Part shown: positions 18,005 through 25,097 of the stretch, piece by piece
How the letters are laid out: every line of letters starts with the position of its first letter
How positions within the stretch are numbered: position 1 is the stretch's first letter
Assembly (NCBI GenBank): GCA_024636855.1
Contig: JAGXGG010000083.1
Location: 1 to 36,983 of the forward strand
DNA: 36,983 nt
Direction of reading: 5' to 3'
Source: Ignavibacteriota bacterium
GTDB taxonomy: Bacteria > Bacteroidota > Ignavibacteria > Kapaibacteriales > UBA2268
The notes under the pieces: generated by a model
What the model saw: only the letters and a program-made list of their open reading frames with translations
Told to the model about the DNA's origin: nothing
Database searches by the model: none
Translations under genes and position numbers: made by a program

Positions 18005-18676
18005 CTATTGTGTGATAGCAAAGGATGCCGCTATAACAGCAGCAGTCTCGGTTCTCAAACGATTTTCGCTTATTCGCCAGTTGTATTTTGCTTTATTTTT
18101 TAATCTTTCTATTTCTTCTGGAGAAAAACCACCCTCTGGGCCAATTAATATAATTACTCTTTTCTCTGTAATAGTATAATCAGTGTTACCTGCATAATCA
18201 GTAGTTATGATAGCCCCTTTCTGATTTATCATAAAATCTTCTAGTTTCATTGGCTCATTTACTTTAGGTAAAACTGCTCGGCGCGATTGCTTCATAGCTG
18301 CAATTGCTTTCTTGATAAACCTTTCTGTTTTGAAGGTCTTACGTTGAGTGTGTTTCGTTTTCAGAGGTTGGAATTCAGAGACTCCTATTTCAGTACATTT
18401 CTCTATTAGATATTCCATTCTTTCTTTGTCTAATATCATACCGAAAGCCACTGTGATATATTTGGGAGGAAATGCTTCTGCTCTACCGAAAATATTGAGA
18501 TAAGGGTGTTTGTCTTTGAATCGAATTTCACAAAGACATTCGAGACCATTACCATTCACAGCAAGTACTTGGTCACCAGAGCTTAGTCGTAGTGCCTTCA
18601 CATGTTGCTCTTCGTGTTGAGGGACTTCTATCGTATCGTGTTCTACTGTTAGTTCTGGTATGTATATACATTCCAT
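18005..18676 (-). CDS. rsmE: 16S rRNA (uracil1498-N3)-methyltransferase
   Basis: RsmE methylates U1498 of 16S rRNA using a SPOUT (trefoil-knot) fold. The 223-residue length matches the family. The N-terminal PUA-like domain includes the HVKALRLSSGDQVLAVNG segment. KERMEYLIEKCTEIGVSEFQPLKT precedes the knot. The knot itself is formed by IILIGPEGGFSPEEIERLK and ISENRLRTETAAVIAASFA, the SAM-binding and catalytic elements, all intact. It may start a small transcription unit of its own, downstream of the TlpA-like pair. Confidence 0.95.
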   Translation of the reverse strand: MECIYIPELTVEHDTIEVPQHEEQHVKALRLSSGDQVLAVNGNGLECLCEIRFKDKHPYLNIFGRAEAFPPKYITVAFGMILDKERMEYLIEKCTEIGVSEFQPLKTKHTQRKTFKTERFIKKAIAAMKQSRRAVLPKVNEPMKLEDFMINQKGAIITTDYAGNTDYTITEKRVIILIGPEGGFSPEEIERLKNKAKYNWRISENRLRTETAAVIAASFAITQ

Positions 18677-18728
18677 TTCTGTACCTTTTTTTATTTCAAA
18701 GATAATGAACTTGAAATAGAATGAATAA

Positions 18729-19349
18729 TTATTTAGATAATTCTTGATTCACAGTAGAAATAAAACTTTCCTCATGAGGGTATATTCTCTTTACGACTAT
18801 GCCTTCTTTATTTATCAAATACCCGTTAGGAGTACCGAAAATTGAATAGTTTTTGAAAATTGAAGTTTCCTTTGTCTCACCGTCATAAATATTAATCCAG
18901 TCATTCATCTCATAATCATCTATAAATTGTGCAGTTTGCTCTAGAGATACATTTTCTGTAATATTAGAAGTAACAGTAATTACAATAAAATCTTCATTAT
19001 TAATAGTATTATATTTTTCTACTAAGAAGGGAATACTAATTCGGCAATTCGAACAATTGTTTCTCCAAAACTTAATATAAACTACTTTGCCTCTTAAATC
19101 CGAAAGTGACCATTCATTTTCTTGACCTTGATTGATTGTAAAATCGGGAGCAATGTCACCTACATTCAATAGCTCACCCGAATATTCACCTGTGTTAATT
19201 GGGTTCGAGTATAGTCCAGGACTAACATCTTTCGGTACAACTACTTTGCCATCATCATTTTTAGTCGAAGGTTCAGACGCATTATTCTTGCATGATACTA
19301 TTATCAAAGACATGCAAAGTACTATTAGTATATTTTTCATTTTATTCAT
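18729..19349 (-). CDS. TlpA-like thioredoxin-fold lipoprotein (copy 1)
   Basis: This is a 206-residue lipoprotein with a lipobox ending at C20 (LIIVSC) and a thioredoxin/AhpC-like domain. The redox motif is C99-S-N-C102 in KFWRNNCSNCR, preceded by the typical GDIAPDFTINQG and SLSDLRGKVVYIKFW. It should act as a periplasmic thiol reductase or similar redox partner, fed by DsbD-type reductant by family analogy. The neighbouring gene at 19356-19979 is a close paralogue in the same order and strand, 6 bases upstream, so this is a tandem duplication. The variant CSNC versus CNFC active sites suggest different redox potentials or clients. Confidence 0.85.
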   Translation of the reverse strand: MNKMKNILIVLCMSLIIVSCKNNASEPSTKNDDGKVVVPKDVSPGLYSNPINTGEYSGELLNVGDIAPDFTINQGQENEWSLSDLRGKVVYIKFWRNNCSNCRISIPFLVEKYNTINNEDFIVITVTSNITENVSLEQTAQFIDDYEMNDWINIYDGETKETSIFKNYSIFGTPNGYLINKEGIVVKRIYPHEESFISTVNQELSK

Positions 19350-19355
19350 GTTGAT

Positions 19356-19979
19356 TTATTTGGCTAATTCGTTATTTATAACTTCTTCAAAATTAGAACT
19401 TTTGGGATGAAGTGAACTTACTACTTTGCCATCTTTGCCTATCAAATAACTAGTAGGGGTACCTTTTATACTATAATGATTGGCAATCGATGAAGATAAA
19501 GTGTTGCCATCATATATATTGATCCATTCGTCCATTCCAAATTTTTCTAAAAAATCCTTTACACTAGATTGAGAAACATTAAGTGATCTATCAGTAGTAA
19601 TAGTTATTACAATGAAATCATCATTGTCTATATTATTATAGCTGCTCACAAGAGAAGGAATAGACTCTACACAGAAGTTACATCCAGTTCTCCAAAACTC
19701 TAAGAAGACAACTTTACCACGTAAATCAGACAAAGAAAATTCGTTATCTCCATTCTCATTTATTAGAAAGTCAGGAGGAAAATCGCCAGGTCTTAAATAA
19801 GAATCTGAGGATTGCCCCAATACTCTGATATTAGAGTATAATCCGGAGGCTACTTGAATATCTTCATATACTTTCTTTGGTGTTTCTTCTTCAGGGACTA
19901 CAGTATTGTCCTTAGTACAGGATACTAAAAATATTGATATAAATATTGATATAAATATTGTTATTAAAGCACTTTTCAT
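19356..19979 (-). CDS. TlpA-like thioredoxin-fold lipoprotein (copy 2)
   Basis: The 207-residue paralogue of the downstream gene shares the GLYSN motif, the P-x-DF strand and the SLSDLRGKVV segment. It has the active site C100-N-F-C103 in EFWRTGCNFC. The signal peptide ends in FLVSC, with the lipidated Cys at 21. The hydrophobic core reads as a repeated Ile-Phe-Ile-Ser unit because the DNA there is a 12-base tandem repeat. It is the first gene of the pair and is divergent from mscS. Like copy 1 it is predicted to be an envelope thiol-disulphide oxidoreductase; the substrate is unknown. Confidence 0.85.
   Translation of the reverse strand: MKSALITIFISIFISIFLVSCTKDNTVVPEEETPKKVYEDIQVASGLYSNIRVLGQSSDSYLRPGDFPPDFLINENGDNEFSLSDLRGKVVFLEFWRTGCNFCVESIPSLVSSYNNIDNDDFIVITITTDRSLNVSQSSVKDFLEKFGMDEWINIYDGNTLSSSIANHYSIKGTPTSYLIGKDGKVVSSLHPKSSNFEEVINNELAK
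19929..19960. repeat. 12-base tandem repeat inside a signal peptide
   Basis: The unit AAATATTGATAT occurs twice exactly (19929-19940, 19941-19952), followed by a partial third copy (19953-19960). It encodes the repeated IFIS unit of the copy 2 TlpA-like signal peptide. Because the unit is a multiple of three, gain or loss of a copy would lengthen or shorten the hydrophobic core by four residues without a frameshift. Confidence 0.85.
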
Positions 19980-20094
19980 GTTATTTATCCGTTTTCTTTA
20001 TTCAATAGACTAACTAAAACACATATTGTTACAAAGGTAGTCATATTATTTTGTTAGAATGTCATTAGTTTTACAATAATTTATAAGGAGAAAG

Positions 20095-20904
20095 ATGGGC
20101 GAGTTAGATTTCAATTCAATAGGTCAGCAATTATGGGGTGTATTATTATTAGTGATTTATGCTGTATTAGCACTAATTGTAGGTTTTTGGCTAGTAAGTC
20201 GCCTAATTAATATTCTAGAGAAAGTATTACTAAAAAAAGAAATAGATATTTCACTCCAAAAGTTTTTACTTAGACTTGTAAATATAGGATTAAAGGTATT
20301 AGTACTTATATCAGTAGCTGGGTTAATAGGTATCCCAACTACATCTTTTATAGCGGTAATAGGTGCCGCAGGTTTGGCTATAGGTCTTGCATTGCAGGGA
20401 TCTCTTGCTAATTTTGCTGGTGGCGTACTTATATTATTTCTTAAGCCATTCAAAGTTGGTGATTTCATAGAGGGTGCTGGACATACTGGTACTGTCGAAG
20501 ATATCAGCATTTTTTATACAAACTTAACAACTCCAAAGAATCAAGCAATCGTAATACCTAATGCTCAGCTTTCAAACAATAGCATAATTAATTACTCCAC
20601 AAAACCTATAAGAAGGTTGGACTTAGTTTTCGGTATAGATTATAGCGATGATATAAATAAAGCTAAAGAAGTATTAAGAAAAATACTCTCATCAGAGCAA
20701 AGAGTCTTAGAAGAACCTGCATTTATGATTGGAGTAGATGCATTAGGAGATAATTCCGTTAATTTGGTTACAAAATCTTGGTGCAAGAATGAAGATTATT
20801 GGGACTTAAACTATGAGTTAATAGAGAAAGTGAAAAAAGAATTTGATGCGAATGAAATATCATTCCCTTTCCCTCAAAGAGATTTACATATAATAAAAGA
20901 TTAA
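20095..20904 (+). CDS. Small-conductance mechanosensitive channel, MscS family
   Basis: The 269-residue protein has about three N-terminal transmembrane segments and the pore-lining TM3 plus beta-domain motif AAGLAIGLALQGSLANFAGGVLI. This is followed by KPFKVGDFIEGAGHTGTVEDISIFYTNL, the canonical MscS signature. The C-terminal cytoplasmic domain ends in the SFPFPQRDLHI motif typical of the family. It releases osmolytes under hypo-osmotic shock. The Shine-Dalgarno site AAGGAG 5 bases before the ATG fixes the start. pepF follows 18 bases downstream on the same strand. Confidence 0.93.
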   Translation: MGELDFNSIGQQLWGVLLLVIYAVLALIVGFWLVSRLINILEKVLLKKEIDISLQKFLLRLVNIGLKVLVLISVAGLIGIPTTSFIAVIGAAGLAIGLALQGSLANFAGGVLILFLKPFKVGDFIEGAGHTGTVEDISIFYTNLTTPKNQAIVIPNAQLSNNSIINYSTKPIRRLDLVFGIDYSDDINKAKEVLRKILSSEQRVLEEPAFMIGVDALGDNSVNLVTKSWCKNEDYWDLNYELIEKVKKEFDANEISFPFPQRDLHIIKD

Positions 20905-20922
20905 TATAACAGGAATAACAAC

Positions 20923-22755
20923 TTGATAAACGAAAGAATTTTTTCAGATGAAAGCACCAGCGGAAGCTTGATGCAAAGAGATAAAATCGAAGATAAGTAC
21001 AAATGGAATCTCAAGGATATATACGAAACTGAAGACCTATGGGACGAGGATTTCAATTATATCAAAACTAAAATAGAAGAATACAAAAGTTACGAAGGGA
21101 CAATCGGCAAGTCAGCTGATTCCTTATTGGCTATGTTACAATTCGATGAAGAAATCGGGATTAAATATGACCGACTACACTTATACTCATTTCTAGCAAA
21201 AGACTTAGATTTGGCTGATACTAAGTATCAATCAATGGCTGGGCGATTGCAAGACCTCGGCTCTAAGCTAGGTAGTGCAGGCTCATTCATCAGACCAGAA
21301 TTGATAGAGATTGGCAAAGAGAAAATCGCACAATATCTCTCTGAGAAAGAAGAACTAGCTCACTACACTCATTATTTTGACAATATGTTCCGTACGGCAG
21401 AGCATTCTCTAGATAAGGATAAAGAAGAAATCCTATCAATGACTGTACAAATGCGACAAACTGCATATCAGACATTCAGCTATTTCAAAAACGCCGATAT
21501 AAAATATCCGACTACGAAAGATAGCGATGGGAACGATGTTGAGATTAGCGATGGTAGATATTACTCTGCCCTATTCAACAAAGATAGAGCTTACAGAGAA
21601 AGAGTTTACAAAGGGTATTATGCACCAATGATTGAACATAGAAATATGCTTTCTTCACTGTTCAATGGTAGCATACATGCTAATATCTTCACTGCAAAAG
21701 TCAGAAAATTCAAATCAACTAGAGAAGCTGCATTAAAACCGAATAATATTCCTTTGGAAGTGTACGACAATCTAGTGAAAGCTGTGAATGACAACCTAGC
21801 ACCATTGCACAGATGGGCGGCAATCAAGAAAAGAGTGTTGGGAGTTGATAAGCTGCATCCTTATGATAGTTATGTTTCTATCTTCGATTCGGATGATACT
21901 AAGTATAGCTATGACGAAGGAGTCAAGATAGTTAGAGAGTCACTTTTACCACTAGGTGAAGAGTATTTGACTGCACTTGATAAGGCATTCGATAATCGCT
22001 GGATAGATGTATATGAGACCAAAGGGAAGCGTGGCGGTGCATATTCATCGGGTACAAGTTATGGAGTTCATCCCTATGTACTTCTGAATTGGAATCATCA
22101 GATGAATGATGTATCAACTCTTACACACGAGATGGGGCATAATATGCACTCTTATTTCACAGAGAAATACCAACCTTATGTATATGCAGATTATCCTATA
22201 TTCTTAGCAGAAGTTGCTTCTATCACGAACGAAGCAATGCTAATGGATTATCTGATAGCAAATAGCAAAAGCAAATTAGAGAAGCTGAACCTAATAGAAA
22301 TGTATTTGAACAAAATAGTAACTACATTCTACAGACAAACTAGATTCGCTGAATACGAGCAGCTTGTACACGAAAAAACTGAAGCTGGCGAATCGCTAAC
22401 TCCTGATGATTTGTGTAAACTATACTCAGAAATGTATCAGAAGTATTGGGGTCCAGATATGGAAGTCGATGACGAAGAATCTTACACTTGGGCAAGAGTA
22501 CCACACTTCTATTATGGCTTTTATGTATTCCAATACGCAACTGGATTAGCTGCGGCTGAGCTAGTAGCAAAGAATGTGAAAGACAAAGGCCAAGAAGGAG
22601 TTGATAGTTTAATGCAATTCCTGAAAGCTGGAAAGTCTAAATATGCGATTGATGTACTGAAAGATGCTGGGGTAGATATGACTAAACCAGAGCCAGTAAA
22701 AGCAGTAATCGATACTATGAATAGATTATTAGATGAGTTAGAGGCGGAGCTGTAA
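20923..22755 (+). CDS. pepF: Oligoendopeptidase F (M3B family zinc peptidase)
   Basis: This is a 610-residue cytoplasmic zinc peptidase that degrades oligopeptides. The zinc-binding HEMGH lies at residues 402-406 in STLTHEMGHNMH, with the third ligand expected in the following FLAEVASITNEAM segment. The N-terminal part (KYKWNLKDIYETEDLWDEDF) and the VHPYVLLNW approach to the active site match PepF. The start is TTG 20923, with AGGA about 8 bases upstream. ATG 20971 (residue 17) is an alternative that would give the more usual family N-terminus. The 3' flank of this gene is duplicated further downstream. Confidence 0.93.
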   Translation: MINERIFSDESTSGSLMQRDKIEDKYKWNLKDIYETEDLWDEDFNYIKTKIEEYKSYEGTIGKSADSLLAMLQFDEEIGIKYDRLHLYSFLAKDLDLADTKYQSMAGRLQDLGSKLGSAGSFIRPELIEIGKEKIAQYLSEKEELAHYTHYFDNMFRTAEHSLDKDKEEILSMTVQMRQTAYQTFSYFKNADIKYPTTKDSDGNDVEISDGRYYSALFNKDRAYRERVYKGYYAPMIEHRNMLSSLFNGSIHANIFTAKVRKFKSTREAALKPNNIPLEVYDNLVKAVNDNLAPLHRWAAIKKRVLGVDKLHPYDSYVSIFDSDDTKYSYDEGVKIVRESLLPLGEEYLTALDKAFDNRWIDVYETKGKRGGAYSSGTSYGVHPYVLLNWNHQMNDVSTLTHEMGHNMHSYFTEKYQPYVYADYPIFLAEVASITNEAMLMDYLIANSKSKLEKLNLIEMYLNKIVTTFYRQTRFAEYEQLVHEKTEAGESLTPDDLCKLYSEMYQKYWGPDMEVDDEESYTWARVPHFYYGFYVFQYATGLAAAELVAKNVKDKGQEGVDSLMQFLKAGKSKYAIDVLKDAGVDMTKPEPVKAVIDTMNRLLDELEAEL

Positions 22756-22796
22756 GGTTTTGAATAAAGATAATTAATTATTAAGTTGAAAATCTA
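22751..22796. repeat. pepF 3'-flank direct repeat, copy 1
   Basis: The segment covers the pepF stop codon and the bases that follow. It matches 23069-23115 with three substitutions and one single-base indel. It marks the left border of the first unit in the pepF-rnhB intergenic stack. Confidence 0.85.
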
Positions 22797-22807
22797 GTAT
22801 AAATAAG

Positions 22808-23017
22808 ATGAATGAAATAATGAAAGAGAAGAAGCAAATAATAAAAGGTACGTTATTATCACTAATATCAACAATAATACTATTAGTAATCTTCTATATC
22901 TCAGATAATGTTAATATTGATTTTGTTGTAATAAGTATAAGTGCACTCTATTTTATCGCAATGTCTATCATTTTTTCCAAAAAAATTATAAAAAAGGAAA
23001 GACAGCTAGGAAGTTAA
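22808..23017 (+). CDS. Small two-TM membrane protein (unit 1)
   Basis: The 69-residue hypothetical protein has a basic N-terminus (MKEKKQIIK), two hydrophobic segments (about residues 14-30 and 36-56) and a basic C-terminus (KKIIKKERQLGS). It is related to both halves of the 124-residue product encoded next to it. The shared pattern is a SLISTIILLVI first segment and a YFIAMSIIF second segment. Its stop TAA (23015-23017) overlaps, on the other strand, the stop of a relic of the rnhB 3' end. I know no function; a holin- or toxin-like role cannot be inferred from two TM segments alone. Confidence 0.6.
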   Translation: MNEIMKEKKQIIKGTLLSLISTIILLVIFYISDNVNIDFVVISISALYFIAMSIIFSKKIIKKERQLGS

Positions 23018-23049
23018 TCAAATAACTCTACTTCTTTATTATCAAACTT
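23014..23049 (-). pseudogene. rnhB 3'-end relic 1
   Basis: Read on the minus strand this encodes KFDNKEVELFD followed by TAA, resembling the C-terminus KFDNREEGLF of the intact RNase HII gene downstream. Over 30 aligned bases 23 match the real rnhB end. Its stop overlaps the stop of the 69-residue membrane-protein gene by two bases. The homology fades upstream, so only the very end is preserved. Confidence 0.6.
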
Positions 23050-23068
23050 ATTGATTTAAAAGCGTAAT

Positions 23069-23115
23069 TGTAAGATTTTGAATAAAGATAAATTAATTAT
23101 TAAGTTGCGAATCTA
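23069..23115. repeat. pepF 3'-flank direct repeat, copy 2
   Basis: This copy of the sequence that follows the real pepF stop shows only three substitutions and one inserted A relative to 22751-22796. It sits immediately upstream of the 124-residue membrane-protein gene, as copy 1 does for the 69-residue gene. A weaker echo (TTTGAATAAAGA) recurs at 23638-23649 before the third unit. Confidence 0.85.
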
Positions 23116-23138
23116 ATTTATATAAAAAAAGTGATGTT

Positions 23139-23513
23139 ATGAAAAACCGTAAAAAAATATTGAAATCAATTTTAATTTCATTAGTCTCTACTATTTTACT
23201 TTTTGTTATATTAAATTTCAAGAATGAAGAATTCGCCAACCCCCTAAATATTAGTATTTTCACACTCTTCTTTGTGGCTATGTCGTATGGGTGGTATAAA
23301 CAAGATACTATTATGAATAGTAAGAAGTTAAAATTAAGTGCTATTGGATACTCTATTATTTCAACTATCCTTTTATTATATATAATCTCAAACCACTTTC
23401 AAAGAAACATCAATAATCTATCCGAATTAGGAATAGTAACTATATATTTTATATTTATGTCTATAGTTTTTTATATATCTTTTAAGAAAAAGCAAGAAAG
23501 ATTGACTCATTAG
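23139..23513 (+). CDS. Small four-TM membrane protein, internally duplicated (unit 2)
   Basis: The 124-residue hypothetical protein is built of two copies of the two-TM unit seen once in the 69-residue neighbour. Residues about 5-55 contain SILISLVSTILLFVIL and FTLFFVAMS. Residues about 65-120 contain YSIISTILLLYII and VTIYFIFMSIVFYIS. Both ends are basic (MKNRKKILK and KKKQERL). Its stop TAG (23511-23513) overlaps the stop of a second rnhB 3' relic on the minus strand, the same geometry as unit 1. The function is unknown; it is likely an inner-membrane protein. Confidence 0.6.
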   Translation: MKNRKKILKSILISLVSTILLFVILNFKNEEFANPLNISIFTLFFVAMSYGWYKQDTIMNSKKLKLSAIGYSIISTILLLYIISNHFQRNINNLSELGIVTIYFIFMSIVFYISFKKKQERLTH

Positions 23514-23610
23514 CCAAACAACCCCTCTTTCCTATTATCAAACTTAATAAGAAAACTATTTCGATGAATCCGGCACTTACCGGATTTTTTTATGGCTGCG
23601 AAGCGGGATT
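23510..23610 (-). pseudogene. rnhB 3'-end relic 2
   Basis: Bases 23516-23610 match 24422-24516, the 3' part of the intact rnhB gene, at 88 of 95 positions with no gaps. Read on the minus strand the relic still encodes FAAIKKSGKCRIHRNS, then FLIKFDNRKEGLFG and a stop. Almost all differences are synonymous, and the clear change is E to K near the end. That pattern suggests the segment was once part of a working rnhB before being left behind by insertion or replacement. Confidence 0.85.
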
Positions 23611-23708
23611 AGATTAAAATAAATAAAAAATAGCCAGTTTGAATAAAGAAATAAGGTAAAATTTTCTTAAATTGGTTATATATAAACGTTAGCTACAAGT
23701 GAAACAGA

Positions 23709-24227
23709 ATGAACATAGATGAACTTGCCATAAAAGAACAGAACCTTTATTCAATTGTGATAAAACTTGAAGGCACGATTGAAGAAAAGTCTGATAAAGT
23801 TGTCTATTTTGGAATTACAAAAGAGTATCGAGAAATTCATCAGGAATATTCAAGATTAGCAAAAAGTGACTTAGAAGCACTGAAGAGAGCATTGTTCCTT
23901 ATGTGGTATTCAAAATCTGAAACCGATTGGTTAACGGGAGTTGGAGTACTTGATGAGGAATCTGAAGAAAGTATTGTCGAAATTCTTGATAGAAGACTTA
24001 AACGAGGCATAACTGACAATGAACTCGATTGGATGTTAGATTACTATTCGGGTTGGGATTACATGTTTGAGCGATTCGGTGATTTTAAAAACTTTCAAAA
24101 CAGATTAAAAAGTAAATCGAAAACTGAATTGCCTGATGAAATTGACAGAATGAAAATGGAGCAAAGAGGCCAGATGGGAAGATATTGGAATTCACTGACA
24201 AGATTTAATAAAGAAACTAGTAGCTAA
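23709..24227 (+). CDS. Hypothetical protein in a cassette-like element
   Basis: I do not recognise this 172-residue soluble protein. It has no signal peptide and no membrane segment. It is rich in Glu, Lys and Trp/Tyr, largely helical in appearance, with a distinctive aromatic stretch ELDWMLDYYSGWDYMFERFGDF around residues 102-123 and a charged tail. The start ATG 23709 lies 20 bases after the proposed cassette boundary and has no clear Shine-Dalgarno site, which is typical of cassette genes. Codon choice (GAACTTGCC, GAACAGAACC) looks unlike the adjoining AT-biased genes. The stop codon is embedded in the downstream core site TAGCTAAC. Functions of such cassette genes are usually unknown. Confidence 0.65.
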   Translation: MNIDELAIKEQNLYSIVIKLEGTIEEKSDKVVYFGITKEYREIHQEYSRLAKSDLEALKRALFLMWYSKSETDWLTGVGVLDEESEESIVEILDRRLKRGITDNELDWMLDYYSGWDYMFERFGDFKNFQNRLKSKSKTELPDEIDRMKMEQRGQMGRYWNSLTRFNKETSS

Positions 24228-24416
24228 CACTCTATATAGCAAATAGGGCGTTCGGTGGATTACGAAAGTTCAGTGATATTTACAAACACCTCCAAATCGT
24301 TGATTTGGTTTTAAAGAATGAATAAAATAATAACAAAATACAACGCTTTGGCTCTGTGCAAACTTGAAAGTTTATTGCTTTCTACTGCCCTACTTGCTAT
24401 ATACTAATCGTTTAAT
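24222..24416 (+). other. Candidate attC-like recombination site
   Basis: The left core AGCTAAC overlaps the stop of the cassette gene. TATATAGCAAATAGGG (24233-24248) pairs with CCCTACTTGCTATATA (24388-24403) with one mismatch, forming the base of a long stem-loop, and a right core begins at GTT 24410. Inside it, CCAAATC-GTT-GATTTGG (24292-24308) is a perfect 7-base-pair hairpin followed by four T. At 195 bases it is longer than typical attC sites. An ordinary 3' structure or terminator is the alternative. Confidence 0.4.
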
Positions 24417-24418
24417 TA

Positions 24419-25045
24419 CTAAAACAACCCCTCTTCCCTATTATCAAATTTGATAAGAAAACTATTACGATGAATCCGGCACTTGCCGGATTTTTTTATG
24501 GCTGCAAAGTGGGATTTAGTGCCATAGCCCTTGTGTTTATCAAATCCATATTCGGGAAATTCAGCGTGATATTCTTTCATCAATCTGTCCCTAGTCACTT
24601 TCGCTATTATGGAAGCGGCAGCAATAGAGAAAGACTTTGAGTCACCTTTCACTATTGTTTGGAATGATTTGTATTTTGTTGATTTGAATCGGTTACCGTC
24701 TATTAATAGCATATTGGGCTGAGTAGATAGTTTACTGACTGATAGCTCCATTGCTAGATATGTAGCATTCAGTATGTTGATTTCATCAATTTTTGCTTCA
24801 TCAACTATCCCAATTCCATAAGATATTCTTTCGTCTGAGGTGATTAAATGATACAGCTCATTTCTTATCTTTTCAGTTAATTTCTTGGAATCCGTCAGCT
24901 TTGGGATTTCAAATTGTTCGTGGAATATAACAGCGGCAGCCACTACTGGCCCAGCTAATGGCCCTCTACCAGCTTCATCTGCACCAGCTATAATGGGGTA
25001 TTTTTTTATAAGTGAGTTTTCGTAGTCGAAGTTTGGGGTGGTCAT
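24419..25045 (-). CDS. rnhB: Ribonuclease HII
   Basis: RNase HII removes ribonucleotides embedded in DNA and RNA primers. The 208-residue protein is full length. It carries the catalytic Asp-Glu pair in GADEAGRGPLAGPV (D23-E24), the LLIDGNRFK strand with a catalytic Asp, and the SIIAKVTRDRLM and YGFDKHKGYGTKSH segments that complete the active site. The C-terminus KFDNREEGLF is the intact version of two upstream relics. It lies downstream of the multicopper oxidase gene on the same strand, 52 bases away, but its function is unrelated to the copper island. Confidence 0.96.
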   Translation of the reverse strand: MTTPNFDYENSLIKKYPIIAGADEAGRGPLAGPVVAAAVIFHEQFEIPKLTDSKKLTEKIRNELYHLITSDERISYGIGIVDEAKIDEINILNATYLAMELSVSKLSTQPNMLLIDGNRFKSTKYKSFQTIVKGDSKSFSIAAASIIAKVTRDRLMKEYHAEFPEYGFDKHKGYGTKSHFAAIKKSGKCRIHRNSFLIKFDNREEGLF

Positions 25046-25097
25046 AAATTTGTTTCTAATAAATGAATTATTTCTTTAAAGGAATTTAAATATATTC

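Larger units (their letters stand above)
23674..24416. mobile_element. Putative integron-type gene cassette (no integrase nearby)
   Basis: A single gene is bracketed by the exact inverted pair GTTAGCT(A) at 23688-23695 and (T)AGCTAAC at 24221-24228. The right end, GCTATATACTAATCGTT (24396-24412), repeats the left border GTTATATATAAACGTT (23675-23690) with 14 of 17 aligned bases alike. If cut at G^TT and circularised, the cassette would restore a perfectly complementary R'-R'' core pair, as in attC sites. A long imperfect stem lies between the cores. The core departs from the RYYYAAC/GTTRRRY consensus at one position, and the site is longer than usual, so this is an inference. Confidence 0.45.

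Noticed and set aside
19929-19960. Short regular repeat that could be read as a CRISPR fragment
   Set aside because: Only 2.7 contiguous 12-base units, no spacers, and inside a coding signal peptide.
22808-23513. Toxin-antitoxin or holin pair
   Set aside because: Two related small membrane proteins are present, but there is no antitoxin-like partner, no DNA-binding gene and no lysis gene nearby.
23611-23673. Third copy of the pepF 3' flank before the cassette
   Set aside because: Only about 12 bases (TTTGAATAAAGA) match clearly. It is mentioned as an echo but too weak to list as a full repeat copy.
24292-24312. Perfect 7-bp hairpin followed by TTTT as the terminator of the 172-residue gene
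   Set aside because: The T run is only four long and the hairpin lies inside a larger symmetrical structure with cassette-type borders. It may still slow transcription, so it is described within the attC-like entry rather than called separately.
25046-25097. Possible terminator between the multicopper oxidase and rnhB genes
   Set aside because: Only a short imperfect palindrome (TTCTTTAAAGGAA) is present, with no adjacent T-tract on the minus strand.
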